Positions 32,953-41,244 of a DNA stretch of 64,000 bases are shown here, piece by piece. This stretch comes from Rhodococcoides kroppenstedtii. GTDB lineage: Bacteria; Actinomycetota; Actinomycetes; Mycobacteriales; Mycobacteriaceae. How positions within the stretch are numbered: the stretch's first letter is position 1; every line of letters begins with the position of its first letter. Location of the stretch: NCBI RefSeq assembly GCF_900111805.1, contig NZ_FOJN01000008.1, positions 124,001 through 188,000 on the forward strand, in the 5' to 3' direction. The notes beneath the pieces were generated by a model. The model worked only from the letters and a program-made list of their open reading frames with translations. It was not told the DNA's origin and did no database searches. The translations under genes and the position numbers were made by a program.

Positions 32953-33594
32953 TCAGAGCGACGGGAGGTTCCGCCGACCCGCGCGACCCTCGAGTACCGG
33001 GACGGCGTCGATCGCGGCCTCCATCATCTCGATCATCCAGTCGACGACGGCGTGCGCGAGCAGGGTGCCGTCGCTCTCGAGCCACAGCACGGTCGCCTCG
33101 TCGAACGCCGTCGCCATGACCCGGCCCACGAAGATGTTCGCCTCCCGGGTCGGATCGACCTCGAGGGCGAGGGCGATCGCGGTCAGCACTCGCTCGCGCC
33201 CGCGTTCGGACGCGGCGCGCACGTCCGGATCCGGGCTGCGGCGCCCGAGGACGAGCCGAGTGGTCAGCCCGCGGTGCTGCGCCGCGTACGTCAGATGCGC
33301 GCGCAGTCCGCGACGGACCGCGTCGAGATCCGTCGTGTCCGCGCTGCCGTCGAACGCAGCATCCATCTCGTCCACGACGGCGTCGAGAACGGCCCGGTAG
33401 ACACCCTTCTTGCTCTCGAAGTGGTGGAAGACGGATCCGTGGGCCACGCCGGCGCGATCGGCGATCTCGCCGACGGTGACGGCGTCGAAGTCCCGATCCT
33501 CGAAGAGCTCGCGGGCCGCGGCGAGGATCCGTGCCCGTGATGCGGCCTTGCGGGCGGCGCGCGTGGCGGGCACCGAGGAACGTCCGGTCTCCAT
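32953..33594 (-). CDS. TetR-family regulator of the plus aromatic operon
   Basis: 213 residues from ATG 33594; an in-frame GTG at 33609 is possible. HTH: SRARILAAARELFEDRDFDA, then IADRAGVAHGSVFHHFESKK. C-terminal domain with TREANIFVGRVMATAFDEAT and WMIEMMEAAIDAV. It diverges from the FAH-VOC-hydroxylase operon, and two strong palindromes occupy the gap. It is only distantly similar to the neighbouring TetR at 32293, so the two halves of the cluster probably answer to different ligands. Confidence 0.88.
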   Translation of the reverse strand: METGRSSVPATRAARKAASRARILAAARELFEDRDFDAVTVGEIADRAGVAHGSVFHHFESKKGVYRAVLDAVVDEMDAAFDGSADTTDLDAVRRGLRAHLTYAAQHRGLTTRLVLGRRSPDPDVRAASERGRERVLTAIALALEVDPTREANIFVGRVMATAFDEATVLWLESDGTLLAHAVVDWMIEMMEAAIDAVPVLEGRAGRRNLPSL

Positions 33595-33647
33595 CAGGTC
33601 GGTGTGCACACCGGGGAGCTTACTGGCGCACGTCCGCATTGGGTCAC

Positions 33648-33677
33648 CGATTCCGAATCGTTGACCGACGGTCAACG
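33648..33677. promoter_or_regulatory. Palindromic TetR operators, plus aromatic operon
   Basis: CGTTGACC-GAC-GGTCAACG at 33659-33677 is a perfect 8-3-8 palindrome. It overlaps by two bases a second dyad, CGATTC-C-GAATCG, at 33648-33660. Both lie between the divergent TetR (33594) and the FAH gene (33730). The sites differ from those before the minus operon, again pointing to separate control. Confidence 0.7.
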
Positions 33678-33729
33678 TGGCGGCTACTGTCGGATCGAAC
33701 GACAGGGACAGAGCTCGGGGGAGGACGCA

Positions 33730-34689
33730 GTGGCCACGTACGTGGGTCGATACGACGACGGAGATCGCGTGCTGTGGGCGGTGTCGTCGGACCGGGGGCT
33801 GACCGCGCTCACCGACTCGTATGCGACGACGGGGGACCTGCTCACGCACGGTCGCGGGGACATCGCGGCCGCCGCCCGCGGGTCGGTGACGCACCGGCCG
33901 GAGGCCGTGAGCACCCTGTCGCCGATCACGGTGCCGTGCCGAGTGATGTGTCAGGGCGCGAACTTCCGGCAGCACGCCATCGAGTCCGGGATGGATCCCG
34001 ACAATCGCGCCTTCAATCTCTTCTTCGACAAGACCGACGCCTCGGTCACCGGTCCGTTCGACTCCGTGACCCGGCCGGCGCACGTCGAACTCCTCGACTA
34101 CGAGATCGAGCTGGGGCTGGTGATCGGGAAAACGGTCGACGCGCCGGTCACGATCACCGACTCGACGCTGCCGTCGTACGTCGCCGCGATCACCATCGGT
34201 AACGATCTCTCCGCCCGCGACGTGCAACTGCCCCAGGGACAGTACCTGAAGGGCAAGAGCTACCGCGGTTTCTGCCCGGTCGGGCCGGTCCTCGCCGTGC
34301 TCGATGCGGACGACTACGCGGCGATCGACCGTCTGACGCTGCGTCTCGAGGTCGACGGCGAACTGCGGCAGCAGGATTCGACCGCGAACTGGCTCTACCG
34401 CCCGGCCGAGACGCTCAGCGAGCTTTCCCAGTTCTGCAACCTCGATCCGGGTGACGTCGTGCTCACGGGAACGCCTCACGGCACCGCGGCCAAGACGCCG
34501 CCGGCGATTCTCCGCCGTGTCGCCACTGCGGTACTCCCGGAACACGTGCTGTGGAAGCAGTTCATCCGACGCAGCCGTGGAGGCCCGTTCCTGCGCCCCG
34601 GCAGCGTCGTCACGGCATCGATTCGTACCGAGGACGGTCGTCTCGACCTCGGTACCCAACGCACGCCCATCGTCGCACCGGGCTCGTGA
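33730..34689 (+). CDS. Fumarylacetoacetate-hydrolase-family enzyme (plus operon)
   Basis: 319 residues from GTG 33730, with GGGGGAGG about six bases upstream. The FAH metal ligands are in ELLDYEIELGLVIGKTVD and LSARDVQLPQGQYLKGKSY. VVLTGTPHGTA and a basic C-terminal segment follow. It is a clear paralogue of the minus-operon FAH protein at 30017-30949, sharing the segment QGANFRQHAIESGM versus QMTNYRSHVKDSGM, but divergent enough to suggest another substrate. It is first in the plus operon, 44 bases before the VOC gene. Confidence 0.88.
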   Translation: MATYVGRYDDGDRVLWAVSSDRGLTALTDSYATTGDLLTHGRGDIAAAARGSVTHRPEAVSTLSPITVPCRVMCQGANFRQHAIESGMDPDNRAFNLFFDKTDASVTGPFDSVTRPAHVELLDYEIELGLVIGKTVDAPVTITDSTLPSYVAAITIGNDLSARDVQLPQGQYLKGKSYRGFCPVGPVLAVLDADDYAAIDRLTLRLEVDGELRQQDSTANWLYRPAETLSELSQFCNLDPGDVVLTGTPHGTAAKTPPAILRRVATAVLPEHVLWKQFIRRSRGGPFLRPGSVVTASIRTEDGRLDLGTQRTPIVAPGS

Positions 34690-34733
34690 GCCCGACCCAT
34701 CCCACCGACCCCACCACTCGAGGAGTGCTCGCC

Positions 34734-35375
34734 ATGGTGTCCACCGCCGATCGTTCACCGGCCCCGGTCTCCACCGCCCTACCGCCGGATCTCCTCGCGC
34801 ACTTCGTGGTCAAGACCGCACGGGCGACCGAGATGATCGAGTGGTATCGCACGGTGATGGGCGCGGTGGTGGTGCACGAGGACGAGCAGATCGCGTTCCT
34901 CACGTGGGACGAGGAGAGTCACCGGCTCGCCCTGGTGAAGATCCCGCCGCCCACCCGGTTCGTGTTCCCGCTGGCGCGCTTCAAGCGCAAGGTCTACGGG
35001 GTGGATCACCTGGCCTTCACCTATCACTCGCTGGAAAGGCTGTTGCTCAACTACGAGCGGCTCGCCGGCCTCGGCATCGAGCCGGTGTGGTCCATCAACC
35101 ACGGGCCCACCACGTCCCTCTACTACGAGGATCCGGACGGCACCCGGCTCGAGTTCCAGACCGAGAACTTCCCGACGCCGGAGGAGACCGCGGCCTTCTT
35201 CAGCAGTCCCGAGTTCGCGCAGAATCCGATCGGCGTGACGTTCGACCCGTCGTACCTGCTCGAGCGTCTGCGGGCCGGGGCGCCTCTCGAATCCCTGACG
35301 CGCCGCGACGCGGGTGTCCGACCGGGTACGCGTCCGCGGGTGAACCGTCGGGCCATCACCTTCCGCACGCTGTGA
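34734..35375 (+). CDS. Single-domain VOC/extradiol-type dioxygenase (plus operon)
   Basis: 213 residues. One vicinal-oxygen-chelate module with LLAHFVVKTARATEMIEWYR (first His), VYGVDHLAFTYHS (second His) and GTRLEFQTENF (Glu), the Fe(II) ligand set of type I extradiol dioxygenases. Most of these have two modules; this short form is less common. After the module comes a 45-residue Arg/Thr-rich tail. GAGGAG precedes ATG 34734. Its stop overlaps the hydroxylase start (GTGA). It could be a true ring-cleaving enzyme or a VOC isomerase of the pathway. Confidence 0.82.
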   Translation: MVSTADRSPAPVSTALPPDLLAHFVVKTARATEMIEWYRTVMGAVVVHEDEQIAFLTWDEESHRLALVKIPPPTRFVFPLARFKRKVYGVDHLAFTYHSLERLLLNYERLAGLGIEPVWSINHGPTTSLYYEDPDGTRLEFQTENFPTPEETAAFFSSPEFAQNPIGVTFDPSYLLERLRAGAPLESLTRRDAGVRPGTRPRVNRRAITFRTL

Positions 35376-37216
35376 GCGCCACGTCCCCGACGACGACGCC
35401 CGACCACGTCGACGTCCCCGTCGTCGTCTGCGGTGCCGGCGCGACCGGTGCCACGCTGGCTCTACTGCTCGCCCGGCGCGGAATCAGCAGTGTCGTCCTC
35501 GATCGGCGCACCACGCCGCTGACGCATCCCGCCGCTCATGTGATCAACGCTCGGACCTTCGAAATCTGGCGGGACATCGATCCGGGCTTGGCGGACGAGG
35601 TCTTCGCGCTGGCGCCGCCCATCGAGGACGTCAACCTCATTCGGTGGCAGTCGTCGTTCGCCGCGAGCCCTATCGGCCACATCGACCTCGCGTCCCGGCC
35701 CGAACAGCTCGACCGCGTTCGGTCGCACAGTGACTACCTGGTCTCCCACGTCGGGCAGCACCTGCTGATGCCGGTGCTGTGGTCGTGGCTCGATCGGGAG
35801 CCGCTCGTCGAGGTCCGGTACGGCACCTCGGTGGCGGGCATCAGCGAACGCGACGATTCCGTGGTCGTCCACACCTCCGGAGCCGGGGGTGACGGCGCCA
35901 CGCTGCAGGCCCGCTTCGCGATCGGCGCCGACGGGGCCAACAGCGCCGTCCGCGACATGGTGGGCGTCGAGATGCACGGGCCGACGTTGGCCAAGATGGG
36001 TAGCGCGTTCTTCCGGTGCGACACGCTGTACCCGGCGTCGGAAAGGCCGTTGCTCACCTGGATCTACCAGCCGAATTTCGCCGGTGTGTTGATCGCGCAC
36101 GCGGACCATCACTACGTGCTGATGGGAACGTATCTGCATCCGGCACAGCGGATGTCACGTGAGCCCGGCCCGTACTGGCGCGACACGTTGCCGGCGGTGC
36201 TCGGAGCCGACCACGCGTACGACGTCGTCTCGACCGGCAAGTGGGAGATGACGACTCAGACCGCCGACACCTTCCGTCGCGGTCGGGTGCTTCTCGCGGG
36301 CGATGCCGCGCATCGTTTCCCGCACACCGGGGGATACGGACTGAACAGTGGTGTGCAGGACGCGCACAACCTGGCCTGGAAGCTGGAGGCGGTGCTGTCG
36401 GGCGTCGCGAAGCCGACGCTCCTGGACACCTACGAGGTCGAACGTCGCCCCGTCGTCGACCTCTTCGCGCGACACAGCGTCGCGAACCACTTCAAACTCG
36501 ACGACGTCACCCGGCACGTGGGCGCCACCAACCGGATGCTGCAGCGGGCGACCTCGGCGATGTCGCGTCCACCCTTCGCGTGGCTGCCGGGCAGCCGGGC
36601 CGCCGCGCTGGCGGATCGCGTCGTGGGACTCGGTCTCGGTCGCACGCAGGTCATCGCCGGCACGGGGCGTCGTGCGGTTCGTGCTCGGGACAAGATGGCG
36701 AGCGACATTCCGGGGCAGCTGGCGCACTTCGTGTCGACGGGTCTGGAGTTCGGCTACCGCTACGGCGGACCGCTGATCGACGGCCGGGCCGTGTCGGCGC
36801 ACGACGACGGACTCGACGACGTCGTCGAGTACCGGCCGCGAACCGATCCCGTTGGGCGCCTGCCGCATTCGATTCTCTCGGCGACCGGGGAGTCGGCGCT
36901 GCGGAGCGTCGGCCGCGATCCGAACGCCCTGACGCTGGTGACGTTCGACGCCGACGCCTGGCAGGCTGCCGTCGACAAGCATCGAGACGATCTCTCGCCG
37001 CTGCGGGTGGACGTCCTCGACCTCGGGCCGGCCGCGGATGCGGCCCCGGGCACCGTGGACCTCTATCAGGTGGGGGAGCGGGGGGCCTTGCTGGTGCGAG
37101 CCGACGGGCACATCGTGTGGCGGTCCACCGCCGGGGCCGACGACGCCGCCGACGATGCCGTCGCCACCGTGCGGAGGCTGTGGGGGAGGTACTTCCCGCT
37201 CGACCGAGCCCGGTGA
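35372..37216 (+). CDS. PheA/MhpA-type FAD-dependent aromatic hydroxylase (plus operon)
   Basis: 614 residues from GTG 35372, four-base overlap with the VOC gene. FAD site VVVCGAGATGATLALLLARR, DG motif IGADGANSAVRDMVG near residue 195, GDAAHRFPHTGGYGLNSGVQ near 315, and a C-terminal thioredoxin-like domain ending RRLWGRYFPLDRAR. The GD motif with the HTGGYGLN sequence places it near 2,4-dichlorophenol and related phenol hydroxylases rather than the MhpA-like copy at 28448. It needs NADPH and O2. It likely makes the catechol for the operon's VOC enzyme. Confidence 0.88.
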   Translation: MSATSPTTTPDHVDVPVVVCGAGATGATLALLLARRGISSVVLDRRTTPLTHPAAHVINARTFEIWRDIDPGLADEVFALAPPIEDVNLIRWQSSFAASPIGHIDLASRPEQLDRVRSHSDYLVSHVGQHLLMPVLWSWLDREPLVEVRYGTSVAGISERDDSVVVHTSGAGGDGATLQARFAIGADGANSAVRDMVGVEMHGPTLAKMGSAFFRCDTLYPASERPLLTWIYQPNFAGVLIAHADHHYVLMGTYLHPAQRMSREPGPYWRDTLPAVLGADHAYDVVSTGKWEMTTQTADTFRRGRVLLAGDAAHRFPHTGGYGLNSGVQDAHNLAWKLEAVLSGVAKPTLLDTYEVERRPVVDLFARHSVANHFKLDDVTRHVGATNRMLQRATSAMSRPPFAWLPGSRAAALADRVVGLGLGRTQVIAGTGRRAVRARDKMASDIPGQLAHFVSTGLEFGYRYGGPLIDGRAVSAHDDGLDDVVEYRPRTDPVGRLPHSILSATGESALRSVGRDPNALTLVTFDADAWQAAVDKHRDDLSPLRVDVLDLGPAADAAPGTVDLYQVGERGALLVRADGHIVWRSTAGADDAADDAVATVRRLWGRYFPLDRAR

Positions 37217-37262
37217 CCTCCCCCGACGAACCGCCTCGGGTTCACCCGACCAGAGCGGGTAG

Positions 37263-37391
37263 CGACGGTGCGACGAACAGATCGGCGGTGGCGACGACTG
37301 GGACGACAAGCGCCCCAACACCTATGCCGAGTACGCCGACTGGCTCACTCGGTTCGCCGAGACGGTGGAGCGCTCGAGCAAGGTGACGTAG
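37263..37391 (+). pseudogene. C-terminal fragment of an unidentified gene
   Basis: The frame GGDDWDDKRPNTYAEYADWL, then TRFAETVERSSKVT and TAG 37389, looks like a genuine protein C-terminus (acidic turn, amphipathic helix). It is closed upstream by an in-frame TAG at 37260-37262. NTYAEYADWLTRF-like ends occur in some NADPH-dependent FMN reductase/flavodoxin-family proteins. This is a suggestion only. It is probably another truncated gene next to the aromatic cluster. Confidence 0.4.
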
Positions 37392-37399
37392 GACGGCCG

Positions 37400-38134
37400 T
37401 CAGGCCCCGAGCCCTGCCCCGGCCCGCGTGACGACGATCCGCGAGACCACCGCACGCGGGGACATGCGGAGGACGCCGTCGACGAGTTCGACCAGGTCGT
37501 TCACCGCGATCATGGTGTCGGGCGGGATGCGGTCGGCGATCCAGGCACTCATGTCGGTGTCGACGTAGCCGGGGGCGATGGCGGTACCGGTGATGCCGGA
37601 GCCGCTCTCCTCGGCGTTGAGGGTGTCGATCAGCGACAGCAGCGCCGCCTTCGTGGCGCCGTACGCGGCGAGGCCGGCCTCGGGGTACACCCCGGCGAGC
37701 GAGGCCAGGGCGATCACCTTGGCGCCGCGGGCGGGGTCGGCCTCGGCTGCGCTGCGCAGCAACGGCATCGACGCCTGCAGGATGCGGAACGGGGCGCGCA
37801 GGTTCACGTCCACCGTCTTGTCGAACCGCGTCGTCGGGTAGGACTCGATCGGACCGGCGGTCCCGACACCCGCGTTCAGGACGAGCGCGTCCATGGTGGG
37901 GGAGAGGTGCGCGAACTCACGCACCAGAACGTCGGCGACGTCGGGATCGGCCATGTCGCAGGCCACCGTGCGGACGGCCGCGGCGCCGTCGCCACGAACC
38001 GTGTCCGCCGCCTCGTCGAGCGTGTCCTGGCGGCGCCCGGTGAGCAGGACCGACCAGCCCTGCGACGCCAGTCGGCGCGCGACGGCCAGACCGATACCCC
38101 GCGACCCACCGGTGACCAGCGCAGCGCGCGTCAT
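37400..38134 (-). CDS. Short-chain dehydrogenase in acyl-CoA cluster
   Basis: 244 residues. TGGSRGIGLAVARRLASQG, LTGRR (NADP-type), LNAGVG, ALASLAG and the YxxxK pair in AYGATKAALLS are all in place. SGITGTAIAPGYVDTDMSAW is the usual C-terminal part. ATG 38134 overlaps the stop of the kinase gene by four bases, so it is the third gene of the acyl-CoA dehydrogenase operon. It probably oxidises a hydroxyacyl or alcohol intermediate of the same pathway. Confidence 0.9.
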   Translation of the reverse strand: MTRAALVTGGSRGIGLAVARRLASQGWSVLLTGRRQDTLDEAADTVRGDGAAAVRTVACDMADPDVADVLVREFAHLSPTMDALVLNAGVGTAGPIESYPTTRFDKTVDVNLRAPFRILQASMPLLRSAAEADPARGAKVIALASLAGVYPEAGLAAYGATKAALLSLIDTLNAEESGSGITGTAIAPGYVDTDMSAWIADRIPPDTMIAVNDLVELVDGVLRMSPRAVVSRIVVTRAGAGLGA

Positions 38135-39147
38135 CGCGACACCCCGGCCAGCGCCTGCAACCCCGCGGCCGCGAACTCCGCCGTGGCTTCGGCTGCGGCG
38201 GTGGCGGACTCGTCGGACCCTCCGTCGGCGAGCGAGCGGTGCGTGATGCCCTCGGCGATGACGGCGATCTTGAAGTTCGCCAGCGCCAGGTAGAACGGCC
38301 AGTCGCCGAGATCCCGACCGGAGACGGCGGCGTACTCCTCGGCGAGAGCGTCGGCCGAGGGATAACGCGGCGACGTCCATGCTGCGGCCGGGACACCGAG
38401 CACGGTGTCGAAGATCGGCCGACGGTACGCACAGAGAAGGGCGACGTCGGTGATCGGGTCACCGAGCGTGGACATCTCCCAATCGACCACCGCGGCAACG
38501 CGACCGGCGTCCGACGGGTCCAGAATGACGTTGTCGACGCGGAAGTCGCCGTGCACGATCGTGGCGTCGGACCGCGCCGGCACCGTCTCGGCCAGCACCG
38601 CCTGCAGTCGGTCGATGTCGGCGAGGTCGCGGGTCTTGACCCGCTGCCACTGCCGACCCCACGTGGCCACCTGGCGGGTGACGAACCCGTCGGGTTGGCC
38701 GAATTCGCTCAGTCCGATCGCTCGATGGTCGACGGCGTGGAGGGCGGCGAGAACGCGCACGAGTTCGGTGGCGTTGGCGGCGACCTCGGCGTCGGTGAGG
38801 TCGCCCAGATCGTCGGCCGTCCGCACCACGCGGCCGGGGACGAACTCGACGACGGTCATCGGCGCGCCGAGCACCCGGCCGTCCGGATCGAACGCGACGG
38901 CGCCCGCGACGGGGACGTCCGTCGACTGCAGCGCGCTGGTGACGGCCCACTCGCGGGCCATGTCGTGTGCCGACGGGGTGAGACCGCTGGTCGGCGGCCT
39001 TCGCACGATCCAGGACGAGCGGTCGTCGTCCACGCGAAAGGTGAGGTTGGACCGTCCGCCGCTGATGCGGTCGACGCGAAGCTCGCCCGCGACCGGAACA
39101 CCGTTGTCGCGCAAAAAGGTCGCGAGTGCTCCGGTGTCGACGGTCAC
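38131..39147 (-). CDS. Aminoglycoside-phosphotransferase-like kinase (FadE-linked)
   Basis: 338 residues. Protein-kinase-like APH fold: ISGGRSNLTFRVDDD near residue 30, catalytic VHGDFRVDNVILDP near 200, and metal motif VVDWEMSTLGDPITDVALL. This subgroup sits next to acyl-CoA dehydrogenases in many actinobacteria, and in animals is fused to one (ACAD10/11), where the kinase phosphorylates 4-hydroxy fatty acyl-CoA before removal of phosphate. A similar role is reasonable here. GTG 39147 overlaps the dehydrogenase stop. An antibiotic-resistance role is unlikely given the context. Confidence 0.9.
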   Translation of the reverse strand: MTVDTGALATFLRDNGVPVAGELRVDRISGGRSNLTFRVDDDRSSWIVRRPPTSGLTPSAHDMAREWAVTSALQSTDVPVAGAVAFDPDGRVLGAPMTVVEFVPGRVVRTADDLGDLTDAEVAANATELVRVLAALHAVDHRAIGLSEFGQPDGFVTRQVATWGRQWQRVKTRDLADIDRLQAVLAETVPARSDATIVHGDFRVDNVILDPSDAGRVAAVVDWEMSTLGDPITDVALLCAYRRPIFDTVLGVPAAAWTSPRYPSADALAEEYAAVSGRDLGDWPFYLALANFKIAVIAEGITHRSLADGGSDESATAAAEATAEFAAAGLQALAGVSR

Positions 39148-40367
39148 GACTGCACCGCGGGCGAGGCGGCCGCCGCGGCCCGACGCGCGGCCCCGACGGC
39201 GCGCTTGGCGATGGCCCAGCGGTGGACCTCGGACGGGCCGTCGTAGACCCGGAACGGGCGAACCTCGCGGGAGAGTCGGGCGAGGGGGAGATCGTCGGAC
39301 ACCCCCATGCCGCCGCACATCTGCATGCCACGGTCGACGATGCGGAACACGGCCTCGGCGGCGAAGGTCTTGGCGATCGAGGTCTCGTTGCTCGCCGGGT
39401 TGCCGCGGTCGAGTTCGAAGCAGGCCTGCGTGAGCAGCGCGCGGGTCGCGGCGATGTCGATCTCGTTGTCCGCGATCATCTTCTGCACCATGCCGAGATC
39501 ACCGAGTCGCTGGCCGAAGCCCTCGCGTTCGGCGACACGGGCCACCGCGACGTCGTGCCCGCGGCGGGCGGCGCCGAGCCAGCGCATGACATGGGTCATG
39601 CGCGCGGGGCCGAGTCGGACCTGCGCGTAGGTGAACCCCTCGTCGACGGCGCCGAGGACGTTCTCCTCGGGCACGAAGACGCCGTCGAAGGTCACCTCGC
39701 AGTGTCCGCCGATCATGGCGCGGTCGAGAGTGCCGATGTGGCGGCCCACCGTGATGCCCGGGGTGTCGGCGGGGACGAGGAACATCGTGGCGCCGCCGCG
39801 GTCGCCGGGGGCGCCCGACGTGCGGGCCATGACGATGAAGAACGCCGCGCCGTCGGCGCCGGTGATGAACCACTTGCGGCCGTCCACGGTCCAGCCGCCG
39901 CCGGTGCGGGTGGCCACGGTGGTCAGGGCCGACGGGTCGGACCCGGCGCCGGGCGCGGGCTCGGTCATCGCGAAGGCCGAGCGCACCTCGCCGCGTGCCA
40001 GCGGAGCGAGGAACTGTTCCTTCTGCGGTCCCGACGCCACGTGGGCGAGGAGGTGGACGTTGCCCTCGTCGGGTGCGCCGATGCCGCAGGCGATCGGACC
40101 GAACAGCGAATATCCGGCTTCCTCGAACACGGGCGATCGGTCGCTCATCGACAGCCCGCCGCCGCCGTACTCGACGGGGGCGTGCGGGGCGAAGACGTTC
40201 GCTTCCCTTGCGGCGCTCTGCAGTTCGCGGCGCAGGTCGTCGCCGCCGGCTGCGGTGGCGTCGCCGAGGAACTTGTCCTCGATCGGCAGTACGTGCTCGC
40301 GGGTGAACGTCCGGGTGCGGTCGATCCAGCCGCGCACGTCGGGGTCGTAGGTCAGGTCGATCGCCAC
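39144..40367 (-). CDS. Acyl-CoA dehydrogenase, ACAD10/11-like
   Basis: 407 residues. FAMTEPAPGAGSDPSALTTV is the flavin- and substrate-binding signature, KWFITGADGAAFFIVMART the middle beta domain, and QMCGGMGVSDDLPLARLSRE with the DGPSEVHRWAIAKR ending the helical C-terminal domain. The length and the following APH-like kinase gene place it close to ACAD10/11-type enzymes. It is first in a three-gene operon (dehydrogenase, kinase, SDR) with 4-base overlaps. A 20-bp operator identical to that before the acyl-CoA synthetase lies 32 bases upstream of GTG 40367. Confidence 0.92.
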   Translation of the reverse strand: MAIDLTYDPDVRGWIDRTRTFTREHVLPIEDKFLGDATAAGGDDLRRELQSAAREANVFAPHAPVEYGGGGLSMSDRSPVFEEAGYSLFGPIACGIGAPDEGNVHLLAHVASGPQKEQFLAPLARGEVRSAFAMTEPAPGAGSDPSALTTVATRTGGGWTVDGRKWFITGADGAAFFIVMARTSGAPGDRGGATMFLVPADTPGITVGRHIGTLDRAMIGGHCEVTFDGVFVPEENVLGAVDEGFTYAQVRLGPARMTHVMRWLGAARRGHDVAVARVAEREGFGQRLGDLGMVQKMIADNEIDIAATRALLTQACFELDRGNPASNETSIAKTFAAEAVFRIVDRGMQMCGGMGVSDDLPLARLSREVRPFRVYDGPSEVHRWAIAKRAVGAARRAAAAASPAVQS

Positions 40368-40398
40368 GGTGGGTCGCCTCTCGTCGCCGTTCAGGGTC

Positions 40399-40418
40399 CC
40401 GACCGATCACTCGCTCGG
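40399..40418. promoter_or_regulatory. TetR-type operator of the acyl-CoA regulon (site 1)
   Basis: CCGACCGATCACTCGCTCGG, an imperfect dyad CCGAsCGA-N4-TCGsTCGG. The same 20 bases occur, inverted, at 41169-41188. It lies 32 bases before the acyl-CoA dehydrogenase start. Confidence 0.75.
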
Positions 40419-40468
40419 TGCCTTCGAGACTTGCAGACGCGGTGGGCCGGGTCAAGGCTCGGCGACGG

Positions 40469-41080
40469 TCAGGGCCGGGCCGTCGCCTGCACCGTCCCTC
40501 GGGCCAGCTCGGAGTAGACGTCGACCAGGGCGGCGGGGTCGAGGCGGCCGCCCGGGCGGTACCAGGTGGCCACGCCGACGCACATCGTCGTCACGGCGCG
40601 GCTGGCGTCCAGCGGATGGGCGGTGCCGAAGACGCCGGCATCGACACCGTCCAGCACGATGCGGTCGAGCATGCGCTGCTGGGCGTCGCGTTGGCCCACG
40701 TATGCCTCACGCTCGGCGGGGTCCAGGCTCCTGATCTCCGTCGAGCAGACGAACGCCACGTCGCGACGGTGGACGTGAAAAAGCAGGAGGGACTCGACGA
40801 CGGCGTCGAATCGGTCCGCCGGTGCCGGGCCGGCCTCGCTCTCGGCACGGGACGACCGATCGAGCAATTCGGCCATGGCGCTCGACGTGATGCCGACGAG
40901 CATCGCCTGCTTCGAGGGGTAGTGGTGGTACAGGCCGGGGACGGAGAGGCCTGCGCGAGAAGCGATTTCCCGTACCGAGGTGCCGTGGTAGCCCTGGTCG
41001 ACGAACGCGGAGAGGGCAGCGGTGAGCACCGGGGGAAACGCCTCGCCCTCGTAGGTGCGCCAGGACCCGTCGGCAGTCAT
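40469..41080 (-). CDS. TetR-family repressor of the acyl-CoA regulon
   Basis: 203 residues from ATG 41080; the in-frame upstream extension looks like promoter DNA. HTH: LTAALSAFVDQGYHGTSVRE, then IASRAGLSVPGLYHHYPSKQ. The C-terminal domain has LLLFHVHRRDVAFVCSTEIR and the SRAVTTMCVGVATWYRPGG segment typical of fatty-acid or acyl-CoA-responsive TetR proteins (KstR2/FadR-like group in actinobacteria). It lies between the two operons and the two operator copies, so it very likely controls both. The ligand is presumably an acyl-CoA of the pathway. Confidence 0.9.
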   Translation of the reverse strand: MTADGSWRTYEGEAFPPVLTAALSAFVDQGYHGTSVREIASRAGLSVPGLYHHYPSKQAMLVGITSSAMAELLDRSSRAESEAGPAPADRFDAVVESLLLFHVHRRDVAFVCSTEIRSLDPAEREAYVGQRDAQQRMLDRIVLDGVDAGVFGTAHPLDASRAVTTMCVGVATWYRPGGRLDPAALVDVYSELARGTVQATARP

Positions 41081-41168
41081 GGCGTCGAGCGTAGAGGGGT
41101 CGTGGTCGGCGGGGTCCGCCGATCGGGCGGGTTGACACCCCGACGTGTGATCCGTGACACTCAGCATC

Positions 41169-41188
41169 CCGAGCGAGTGATCGGTCGG
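41169..41188. promoter_or_regulatory. TetR-type operator of the acyl-CoA regulon (site 2)
   Basis: CCGAGCGAGTGATCGGTCGG, the exact reverse complement of site 1 at 40399-40418. It lies 57 bases before the acyl-CoA synthetase start and 89 bases from the tetR start, in the shared divergent region. Twenty identical bases at two promoters strongly suggest one regulator. Confidence 0.78.
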
Positions 41189-41244
41189 GATCGGACTGTC
41201 GTCAGGCATGTCCATCGTGGGCGAGGTGAAGGGTCGGTGCGCGG

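Noticed and set aside
38131-39147. Antibiotic-resistance aminoglycoside phosphotransferase
   Set aside because: The kinase fold is of the ACAD10/11-linked type and overlaps an acyl-CoA dehydrogenase gene. A metabolic role is far more likely.
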